A DNA stretch of 36,679 nt from Prevotella sp. Lineage in GTDB: Bacteria; Bacteroidota; Bacteroidia; Bacteroidales; Bacteroidaceae. The notes beneath the pieces were generated by a model that searched no databases, had not been told where the DNA came from, and worked only from the letters and a program-made list of their open reading frames with translations. Shown one piece after another: positions 25,676 to 32,523 of this stretch; position 1 is the first letter of the stretch, and each line of letters starts with the position of its first letter. The stretch is from contig JAKVJW010000028.1 of NCBI GenBank assembly GCA_022486815.1, positions 1 to 36,679 on the forward strand. The letters are read 5' to 3'. Made by a program: the position numbers and the translations under genes.

Positions 25676-27094
25676 ATGGAACAAGTATTTAGCTATATCA
25701 TTAGCCTCGGTGCGAGCGTGATGATGCCTGTTATTTTTACGATCATCGGACTATGTATTGGCATGAAATTCGGAAAGGCTCTGTTGTCTGGTCTCTATGT
25801 CGGCGTTGGATTCGTAGGATTGGGCATTGTAACAGCACTCTTGACGAAAAACTTCAGCGATCCGCTGACCTTGATGTCTCAGATCTATCATCTTAAACTG
25901 AAGGTCTTTGATATGGGATGGCCTGCAGCTGCTTCTGTCGCTTACAGTACGGCCGTCGGGGCTTTGATTATTCCAATATGCCTGGGGATTAATTTCTTGA
26001 TGCTGATTACCAAAACTACACGAACAGTCAATATTGACTTGTGGAACTATTGGCATTTTGCTTTTATCGGTGCCGTGGCTTATTTCTGTATGGGCCAGAG
26101 CCTGGCCTGGGGATATTTCGCTGCGATCATCTGCTATATCATCACTTTGGTTATGGCGGATCTGACGGCTGATAAATTTCAGAAATATTATCATCTTGAC
26201 GGGATATCCGTCCCGCAGCCTTTCTGCCAGAGTTTCCTGCCTTTTACATTGGCTATTGATTGGCTGTTGGATAAGATTCCCGGATTTGACAAACTAGATA
26301 TTGATGCGGAAGGTCTGAAGAAGAAGTTTGGTGTATTGGGCGAACCGCTGGTACTCGGTGTGATCGTGGGTGCACTTATCGGTGTCGTTGCCCACATGGA
26401 TGTAAAGAAGATCCTCTTCTTAGGCATTACGATGGGCGCCGTCATGGAATTGATTCCACGTATTACCAAACTCTTTATCGATGGTCTGATGCCTATCTCT
26501 GATAAGACAAAAGAAGTGGTCGCCAAACGTTTTCACGGAAAGAAAATCCATATTGGTATGAGTCCTGCATTGGTCATCGGCCATCCTACGGCTTTGGTCT
26601 GTACTTTACTCTTGATTCCTACCTATTTGATTATCTCTGTCATTCTGCCCGGTAATCAGTTTCTGCCGTTGGCTTCTCTGGCAGGCCTGTTTTATCTTTT
26701 CCCCATCATGCTTCCCTATACGAAGGGAAATGTACTGAAGAGTTATCTCGTGGGAGTTGTTGCTTTGCTCGTCGGACTTTGGTTCGTTACGGACATGGCA
26801 CCGGATTTTACGATGGCAGCTGATTCCGTGTTCAAGGCAACACAGGACCCTGCAACAAGTGTACCGAAGGGCTTCTTTGCCGGAAGTATGGACTTCGCCT
26901 CTTCTCTGATCGGGTGGACGATCTACAAACTCACTTGTTATGTCAAATATGTCGGACCTGCTGTTCTGGTCATTCTGGCTATCGCCATGATGCTGTACAA
27001 CCGTCATCAGATTCTCAAGGATGAGAGGACTGCAGCTGCAACCGTGGAGGAGGGAGTAGAGTCTGGTATGGACCATCCTGCTCATATAGAATAA
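25676..27094 (+). CDS. PTS galactitol-type EIIC permease homologue
   Basis: 472 residues with about ten to twelve TM helices. Similar to the EIIC-GAT (GatC) family throughout: GASVMMPVIFTIIGLCIGMKFGKALLSGL at the start, NIDLWNYWHFAFIGA, GEPLVLGVIVGALIG, and GMSPALVIGHPTALVCTLLLIP. EIIC proteins normally need EIIA, EIIB, HPr and EI for phosphorylating uptake. None is encoded nearby, and Bacteroidota generally lack a sugar PTS, so this protein probably works without phosphotransfer. Followed directly by a KduI isomerase and an ExuT-like carrier, so uronate or a deoxyuronate is a more likely substrate than galactitol (inference). Confidence 0.85.
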   Translation: MEQVFSYIISLGASVMMPVIFTIIGLCIGMKFGKALLSGLYVGVGFVGLGIVTALLTKNFSDPLTLMSQIYHLKLKVFDMGWPAAASVAYSTAVGALIIPICLGINFLMLITKTTRTVNIDLWNYWHFAFIGAVAYFCMGQSLAWGYFAAIICYIITLVMADLTADKFQKYYHLDGISVPQPFCQSFLPFTLAIDWLLDKIPGFDKLDIDAEGLKKKFGVLGEPLVLGVIVGALIGVVAHMDVKKILFLGITMGAVMELIPRITKLFIDGLMPISDKTKEVVAKRFHGKKIHIGMSPALVIGHPTALVCTLLLIPTYLIISVILPGNQFLPLASLAGLFYLFPIMLPYTKGNVLKSYLVGVVALLVGLWFVTDMAPDFTMAADSVFKATQDPATSVPKGFFAGSMDFASSLIGWTIYKLTCYVKYVGPAVLVILAIAMMLYNRHQILKDERTAAATVEEGVESGMDHPAHIE

Positions 27095-27120
27095 TGGAGA
27101 ATATTAAATATCACGGAATA

Positions 27121-28032
27121 ATGAAGAAATCGATTTTAACATTATTGTTGTGCCTGATCTCCTGTTGGGGAATGGCACAGAATGCTTACACACATTATGA
27201 AGTCCGCTGGGCCAGTAACCCTCGGGATGCGAAGCATTATGATACCAAACGTCTGCGTAAGGAATTCCTGATTCAAAAGGTCTTTGCGCCAGGAGAGGTA
27301 AACTGGACTTATTCGCTTTATGACCGCTTCCTCATAGGTGGTGCTGAACCAGTAGGTACACCACTGGAATTAGCGTCCATTGCGCCTCTGGATACCAAAA
27401 ACTTATTGGATAACCGTGAACTGGGTATCATCAATATCGGTGGTGACGGTATGGTGACGGTTAACGGTAAAGATTATCCTCTTGGCTTTCAGGAAGCCCT
27501 TTATATCGGCCGTGGCTCTTATCAGATTACCGTTTCCAGCAAGGATCCTGCTCATCCTGCCAAGTTTTATCTGAACAGTGCTTGTGCACAGAAGGCTTAT
27601 CCAATCAAGAAAGTTACGTTGAAACAGGCTCATAATATCAAGGCTGGTTCTTTGGCTGGCAGTAATGACCGGGTGATCCACCAGATGATCATTGACGGTG
27701 TAGCCGGTGTGCATACTTGTCAGTTGCAGATGGGAATCACGGAGTTGAAAGAGGGTTCTGTCTGGAACACTATGCCGGCACATACACACCTTCGCCGTAT
27801 GGAGACCTATTTATATTATAAGATCCCTGAAGGCCAGCAGGTCCTTCATGTGATGGGAGAACCACAGGAGACCCGTCCTATCTGGGTGAAAAATGAGCAG
27901 GCTGTCATTGCTCCTCAATGGAGTATCCATTGTGGGGCTGGTACATCCAATTATACCTTTATCTGGGGGATGGCCGGAGAAAACCTTGTCTATACCGATA
28001 TGCAGGTCATCAAGATTCCTGACCTTAAATAA
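27121..28032 (+). CDS. kduI: KduI-type 5-keto-4-deoxyuronate isomerase with signal peptide
   Basis: 303 residues from ATG 27121. An earlier in-frame ATG at 27094 overlaps the previous stop, but the signal sequence begins at 27121: MKKSILTLLLCLISCWGMAQ, a typical Sec signal cut near residue 20. The KduI metal site is complete with family spacing: H221, H223, E228 (AHTHLRRMETYLY) and H270 (SIHCGAG). KduI converts 4-deoxy-5-keto-uronate (DKI) from pectin or glycosaminoglycan breakdown to DKII and is cytoplasmic in E. coli. Here export to the periplasm is predicted. It lies between two transporters. KduD, the next enzyme, is not in the window. Confidence 0.92.
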   Translation: MKKSILTLLLCLISCWGMAQNAYTHYEVRWASNPRDAKHYDTKRLRKEFLIQKVFAPGEVNWTYSLYDRFLIGGAEPVGTPLELASIAPLDTKNLLDNRELGIINIGGDGMVTVNGKDYPLGFQEALYIGRGSYQITVSSKDPAHPAKFYLNSACAQKAYPIKKVTLKQAHNIKAGSLAGSNDRVIHQMIIDGVAGVHTCQLQMGITELKEGSVWNTMPAHTHLRRMETYLYYKIPEGQQVLHVMGEPQETRPIWVKNEQAVIAPQWSIHCGAGTSNYTFIWGMAGENLVYTDMQVIKIPDLK

Positions 28033-28078
28033 GGTTGATGACCATAATTGAATACTAACTAAAAACAAACTTTAAATT

Positions 28079-29560
28079 ATGAGTTCTGTTCAAACTACTA
28101 AGATGACAAATTACCGGTGGGTAATCTGTTCTATGCTCTTCTTCGCCACGACGGTCAACTATATGGACCGTCAGGTGTTGTCGTTGACATGGAAAGATTT
28201 CATTGCCCCGGAATTTCACTGGACGGATGCGGACTATGGCATGGTCACCGGAATATTCTCTATTCTGTATGCTTTCTTCTGCCTCTTTGCAGGTAAGTTT
28301 ATTGATAAACTGGGCACCAGAAAGGGGTATCTTGCCGCTATAGGTATCTGGTCAGTGGGCGCTTGCATGCATGCTGCCTGTGGATGGGCAACCATGCATA
28401 TTGTGGGTGTTCCTTCGTTGACGGCTCTGCGTGCAGTAAAGGCAGGTTCAGAGTTGGCATTGTCCATCTCTACGGTTTCTGTCTATCTCTTTCTTTTCTG
28501 CAGGGCAGTGCTTGCCATGGGTGAGGCTGGTAATTTTCCTTCGGCCATTAAAGTGACTGCGGAATATTTCCCAAAGAAAGACCGAGCGTTTGCTACAGCT
28601 ATTTTTAATAGTGGAGCGTCTATCGGAGCTCTGGCTGCACCGATTACGATCCCTGTCCTGGCTGAGCACCTCGGTTGGGAGATGGCCTTTATCATCATCG
28701 GTGGACTGGGTTTCATCTGGATGGCACTCTGGGTATTCGTTTATGATCGTCCAAAGAAAAGTAAGCATGTGAATGAGGCCGAACTGACCTATATTAATCA
28801 GGATCAGGAGAATGCCGGTCAGGTGACGGCTGATAATGGGGTAAAAAAAGAGGAAAAGACGATTCCTTTCCTCAAATGTTTCCGCTATCGTCAGACCTGG
28901 TCTTTCATTGCCGGTAAATTCATGACAGATGGCGTGTGGTGGTTTTATCTGTTCTGGGCACCGGCTTATTTCTCAGACCAGTTCAATTATGGATCTAACA
29001 CTACGATGGGCAAGATGCTGATTTTTGTACTCTATCTTATCGTAACGGTGATTTCTATCTTCGGTGGTTATCTGCCTAAATTCTTCGTGGAGAAGAAAGG
29101 AATGGGAGCCTATCGCGGACGTATGCTTGCCATGCTGATCTTTGCCTTCTTCCCATTGCTGGCTCTCTTCGCACAACCTTTGGCTTCCTGGAAAGCCAGT
29201 CCTATTGATCCGGCATGGTGGCCGGCAATCATTATCGGTCTGGCCGGTGCAGGACATCAGGCATGGTCTGCCAACCTCTTTTCCACTATCGGAGATATGT
29301 TTCCTACCAGTACGGTAGCCACAATTACCGGTATCGGCACTATGGCCGGAGGTATCGGATCCTGGCTGATCAATACAGGGTCAGGCGAACTCTTTACCTA
29401 TGCTGAGAAAGCCGGGTCGGCTTTTACTTTCCTCGGATTCTCAGGTAAACCTGCCGGATACATGATCATCTTCTGTATCTGTGCCGTAGCTTATCTGATA
29501 GGCTGGGCGATCATGAAGTCCCTCGTACCGAAGTACAAGCCTATTGTTACAGACAAATAA
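28079..29560 (+). CDS. MFS hexuronate transporter, ExuT-like
   Basis: 493 residues. The N-terminus YRWVICSMLFFATTVNYMDRQVLSLTWKDF is the anion:cation symporter/ExuT signature, followed by GKFIDKLGTRKGYL (MFS motif A) and GEAGNFPSAIKVTAEYFPKKDRA. Twelve TMs with a central cytoplasmic loop (about 225-262). The family imports glucuronate, galacturonate or related acids with protons. It follows kduI by 46 bases and is the third gene of the uronate cluster, closed by a terminator at 29607. Exact uronate not determinable. Confidence 0.93.
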   Translation: MSSVQTTKMTNYRWVICSMLFFATTVNYMDRQVLSLTWKDFIAPEFHWTDADYGMVTGIFSILYAFFCLFAGKFIDKLGTRKGYLAAIGIWSVGACMHAACGWATMHIVGVPSLTALRAVKAGSELALSISTVSVYLFLFCRAVLAMGEAGNFPSAIKVTAEYFPKKDRAFATAIFNSGASIGALAAPITIPVLAEHLGWEMAFIIIGGLGFIWMALWVFVYDRPKKSKHVNEAELTYINQDQENAGQVTADNGVKKEEKTIPFLKCFRYRQTWSFIAGKFMTDGVWWFYLFWAPAYFSDQFNYGSNTTMGKMLIFVLYLIVTVISIFGGYLPKFFVEKKGMGAYRGRMLAMLIFAFFPLLALFAQPLASWKASPIDPAWWPAIIIGLAGAGHQAWSANLFSTIGDMFPTSTVATITGIGTMAGGIGSWLINTGSGELFTYAEKAGSAFTFLGFSGKPAGYMIIFCICAVAYLIGWAIMKSLVPKYKPIVTDK

Positions 29561-29606
29561 TTTATCCGTTCCGGTACGGAGAATACCGGTATGTTAATTG
29601 ATTCTT

Positions 29607-29644
29607 TCCCGAAGTGGAGCAACCGTTCTTGCTCTCCTTCGGGA
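29607..29644 (+). terminator. intrinsic terminator after uronate cluster
   Basis: tcccgaagtggagcaa pairs with ttgctctccttcggga (one mismatch, one wobble), then six T residues. Lies 46 bases after the transporter stop. Confidence 0.88.
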
Positions 29645-29783
29645 TTTTTTATGATCAGCAAAATACAAATACTTGGATGAGTTGGATAGAAGCAGAAAGT
29701 CAAAGTGTTGAACTTTTCTATGCTTCACCTGATTTGTGATTAATTATCTATATATTCTTAGACAAGAAAAAACACTTGTCCTT

Positions 29784-29814
29784 TTGAAGGATAGGAAGAA
29801 TTTTTTTATATTTG
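29784..29814 (+). promoter_or_regulatory. promoter of YihY gene
   Basis: TTG at 29784-29786, 20 bases, TATATTTG at 29807-29814: a full Bacteroidota promoter match. The start would be near 29821, leaving a leader of only about 12 bases before ATG 29833. Confidence 0.75.
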
Positions 29815-29832
29815 TACCCTAAGGTATATTTT

Positions 29833-31185
29833 ATGAAAAAACACTCCAGTATATTGAAAACAGCGAAAATCAGGTATTTCTTTGAAGTCGGGATCTGGAA
29901 AGTACAAGCTGAAAACTTGTCTTTGTTCCGGAAAATACTTCTCTATCTGATGCGGCGGCTCTATCTCTCCATTCGTTTTTTTATTGCACGTGGACATATT
30001 GATTATGCTACGCAGTTGGCATTCAGCACCCTGCTGGCACTTGTGCCGGTTTTTGCTTTTGTCTTCGCTATCGGCAGGGGCTTTGGCTTTTCAAGATTCA
30101 TCGAACAATGGTGTCGTGATGTCTTGTCCGGTCAGCCACAGGTGGCGGAGTCTATTATCCATCTGGCTAATTCTTATATTGCTTATGCCAATACCGGAGT
30201 GTTCATCGGAGTGGGACTGATATTGATCCTATACAGTGTCCTTTCTCTGATTTATAATGTAGAACATGTCTTCGATTCCATCTGGCAAGTGAAGAAGAAG
30301 CGGAATTGGTCAGAGATTTTGATAAACTATACAGGGTTGCTCTTCCTGGTTCCAGTCGTTATCATCATCGTTTCCGGGCTCAGTATCATACTTTATACGA
30401 ATGCAGACAAGTTGCAGAATGTTATCCTTTTAGGAACGATGGCACGTTTCTTTGTTCAGAGGGTGATGCCCTGGCTTTTGATGACATTTATCTTCACGGT
30501 ACTTTTCGTCTATATGCCAAATACAAAAGTGAAGGCCATTAAGGCAATTGGGCCGGGGATGCTGGCTTCTGTCTCCATGCTCATTCTGCAATACTTCTAT
30601 GTTCATTATCAGACCCTTCTGACCAGCTATAATATCATTTATGGATCTCTGGCTGCTCTTCCGCTTTTTTTGATCTGGCTTCAGATCAGTTGGTATATCT
30701 GTCTTTTCTGTGCCGAACTGTGTTATATCAATCAGAACGTGAGTATGTATGAGTTCTTGCTCGAGATCCATGATGTCAGTCATGACAACCGGATGCTGAT
30801 GAGCCTCGTCCTCATGAGTGTGATTTGCCGCAGACAGAAAAGCAATGAAGAAGCGCTGACAGTAAGGCAATTAAAGGAGCAGACCGGATTTCCATTACGT
30901 ATCGTAACGGATATTCTGAAGAATCTTTGTGAGACGGGGCTGGCAGTCGAGAATCATAATGCGGATCAGACCCGGGTAACCTATTCTCCGCATGGAGATT
31001 CAGGGGACGTAACAGTTGGGGGAGTCATTGGAAAACTAGAGTCTTTTCCTCATAATAAGTTTCATCGTCTCAACTTTGATCTTGGGAATAGGAAGAACGA
31101 GGAAATCTTTCGTCGTATTATTGCGATACGTCAGCATTATCTTCAGCAGTTGAAGGATATCCCGGTCAATGAAGTTATGAAATGA
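29833..31185 (+). CDS. YihY/BrkB-family membrane protein
   Basis: About 450 residues from ATG 29833; the open frame begins earlier, inside the promoter box, which is not usable. Core motif GHIDYATQLAFSTLLALVPVFAF and about six TMs (residues 50-290), including IIYGSLAALPLFLIWLQISWYICLFCAEL, are those of the YihY/BrkB (UPF0761) family. A soluble C-terminal part (about 300-450) looks like a winged helix (ALTVRQLKEQTGFPLRIVTDILKNL). Members were once called RNase BN, which is now considered wrong; function remains unclear. Confidence 0.88.
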   Translation: MKKHSSILKTAKIRYFFEVGIWKVQAENLSLFRKILLYLMRRLYLSIRFFIARGHIDYATQLAFSTLLALVPVFAFVFAIGRGFGFSRFIEQWCRDVLSGQPQVAESIIHLANSYIAYANTGVFIGVGLILILYSVLSLIYNVEHVFDSIWQVKKKRNWSEILINYTGLLFLVPVVIIIVSGLSIILYTNADKLQNVILLGTMARFFVQRVMPWLLMTFIFTVLFVYMPNTKVKAIKAIGPGMLASVSMLILQYFYVHYQTLLTSYNIIYGSLAALPLFLIWLQISWYICLFCAELCYINQNVSMYEFLLEIHDVSHDNRMLMSLVLMSVICRRQKSNEEALTVRQLKEQTGFPLRIVTDILKNLCETGLAVENHNADQTRVTYSPHGDSGDVTVGGVIGKLESFPHNKFHRLNFDLGNRKNEEIFRRIIAIRQHYLQQLKDIPVNEVMK

Positions 31186-31267
31186 TTTTGGCTTACCCGG
31201 CTTTCTTTTGCTTGTATTGCTTTTTTATATTCTTATGGAAAGACTTGTTCGGTGTTATTCTTTTTAT

Positions 31268-31275
31268 TATATTTG
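31268..31275 (+). promoter_or_regulatory. -7 box before ATPase remnant
   Basis: TATATTTG, a match to TAnnTTTG, placed two bases before a perfect palindrome (31278-31303). Confidence 0.55.
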
Positions 31276-31277
31276 TC

Positions 31278-31303
31278 GTAAATTTTATGGCCATAAAATT
31301 TAC
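31278..31303. promoter_or_regulatory. 26-bp perfect palindrome, probable operator
   Basis: gtaaattttatgg (31278-31290) is followed directly by its exact reverse complement (31291-31303). It covers the expected transcription start of the -7 box just upstream, the classic place for a repressor dimer site. It stands before a truncated DUF234 ATPase gene. Confidence 0.7.
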
Positions 31304-31355
31304 TGAATGATATTAGTAGAGAGATTGCTTTCTGATAGAGATTGGCAATTTTAAG

Positions 31356-31670
31356 ATGCTTGGTACAATCATCAAGAACGATTATCCCGTCTTTTCCGGT
31401 TTTGCCTTGGAACGCTGGTTCCGTCAGAAGTTCATGGAGAGTCAGAACTATGTCGATATCGGTGGCTGGTGGTTACCCCAGAGCCGTAATCCGAAGGAGA
31501 TAGATATAGTCACCGAAGACTCAGAAGGCAATGTTAATGCTTGGGAAGTGAAAAGACAGCGCAAGAAATATATTCCTTCACTTTTGGAGGAAAAGGCCAG
31601 TGTCATGCAGAGCAAGATCTTCAAGGGTCGTGACGTACAGATCGGCTGCCTTTCTCTGGAAGATATGTAG
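31356..31670 (+). pseudogene. C-terminal remnant of DUF234 AAA ATPase
   Basis: 104 residues that correspond to only the end of the archaeal-type ATPase family with a DUF234 C-terminus. The nuclease-like PD-(D/E)xK pattern is visible: FSGFALERWFRQKFME, then GWW, EIDIV and AWEVKRQRKK, ending in the family-typical IGCLSLEDM. The Walker-containing ATPase part (roughly 300 residues) is absent. Upstream in this frame there is a stop at 31317. The promoter and palindrome upstream remain, so an internal deletion from just after the start up to the last third is likely. A short stand-alone nuclease-like protein cannot be excluded, as the ATG at 31356 is usable. Confidence 0.75.
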
Positions 31671-31708
31671 AAAGGAGATAGAAGCTCCTATAAGAAAGAG
31701 GATAGTTG

Positions 31709-31751
31709 AATAGCATGTTTTTTCGGACAACCATACGAAAAAACTGCTATT
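31709..31751 (+). terminator. terminator after ATPase remnant
   Basis: aatagcatgttttttcg pairs with cgaaaaaactgctatt (one bulged T) and is followed by tctgattttt. Separates the remnant from the defence-type operon. Confidence 0.75.
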
Positions 31752-31778
31752 TCTGATTTTTGTTATTGCTTTTTTCTT

Positions 31779-31786
31779 TATCTTTG
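31779..31786 (+). promoter_or_regulatory. -7 box of methylase-helicase operon
   Basis: TATCTTTG matches TAnnTTTG. The -33 TTG is off by a few bases. Start near 31793, giving a leader of about 55 bases that begins with a stem-loop. Confidence 0.6.
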
Positions 31787-31791
31787 TAGTA

Positions 31792-31827
31792 GTCTTGGTA
31801 TACCTTTTATTTAAAAGTATTCAAGAC
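31792..31827 (+). promoter_or_regulatory. 5' leader stem-loop of defence operon
   Basis: gtcttg/caagac, atac/gtat and tttt/aaaa helices with single-base bulges form a long imperfect stem that starts at the predicted 5' end. It may be an operator, a stability element or a translational control. Confidence 0.4.
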
Positions 31828-31848
31828 GGATAAAAACACATATATGAA

Positions 31849-32523
31849 ATGAGAAAGGACGATTCACATACACAAATCAAATCCAGGGAAAGGGTTTCAA
31901 ATCATGGAGAGGTATTCACTGCACCACGTGAAGTAAATGCAATGCTTGATCTCGTTAAGGGAGAAACAGAACGTATTGACTCACGGTTTCTTGAGCCGGC
32001 TTGTGGGACAGGTAATTTCGTTACGGTTATCCTGGAACGTAAATTGCGTGTGGTTAGGCAACTCTATGCAAAGGATAAAGTCTTGTATGAATTGAATGCC
32101 TTGATTGCTGTAGGTAGCATTTATGGTATAGAACTCTTGCAAGATAATGTTGCGGAATGTCGGAATAGATTATTTGATCAATTTAAGAATGAATATCTTT
32201 CTGTTTTTCCTCAAGGACCTAATCTTGGATATTTTCAGAGTATTAATTATATTTTTTGTCAGAATATCCTATGGGGGGATGCTTTGACTTTAAAGACTCC
32301 GGAAGAACACCCTGTTCCGATTGTTTTTTCTGAATGGAGCGTAATCAATGGACAAATCAAGAGACGGAACTATACGATGGCCAATCTGATGGAGAATCAA
32401 CCAATGGAGGGGCCGAATCTGTTTTCTGATTTGGGGGATGAGGCTTTTATTCCAACTCCAATAAAGGAATTTCCTCTGACTAATTATCTAAAAATAGCTG
32501 AACATGAAAAATTACAATCCTGA
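31849..32523 (+). CDS. short N6-adenine methylase-like protein lacking NPPY
   Basis: 224 residues. The N-terminus HGEVFTAPREVNAMLDLV and SAM-binding motif I FLEPACGTGNF (residues 47-57) are those of gamma-type N6-adenine DNA methyltransferases. GSIYGIELLQDNVAECRNRL fits motif II. No D/N-PPY/F catalytic motif IV is present; the C-terminal part instead reads FSEWSVINGQIKRRNY and PTPIKEFPLTNYLKI. It is too short for a full enzyme and is probably a partner subunit of the next gene, whose ATG overlaps its end by 20 bases in another frame. First gene of the operon. Confidence 0.82.
   Translation: MRKDDSHTQIKSRERVSNHGEVFTAPREVNAMLDLVKGETERIDSRFLEPACGTGNFVTVILERKLRVVRQLYAKDKVLYELNALIAVGSIYGIELLQDNVAECRNRLFDQFKNEYLSVFPQGPNLGYFQSINYIFCQNILWGDALTLKTPEEHPVPIVFSEWSVINGQIKRRNYTMANLMENQPMEGPNLFSDLGDEAFIPTPIKEFPLTNYLKIAEHEKLQS

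Noticed and set aside
31478..31670. DUF234 piece as a fused N-terminal domain of the methylase operon
   Set aside because: A stop at 31668-31670, a strong hairpin terminator at 31709-31751 and a new promoter separate it from the methylase genes.
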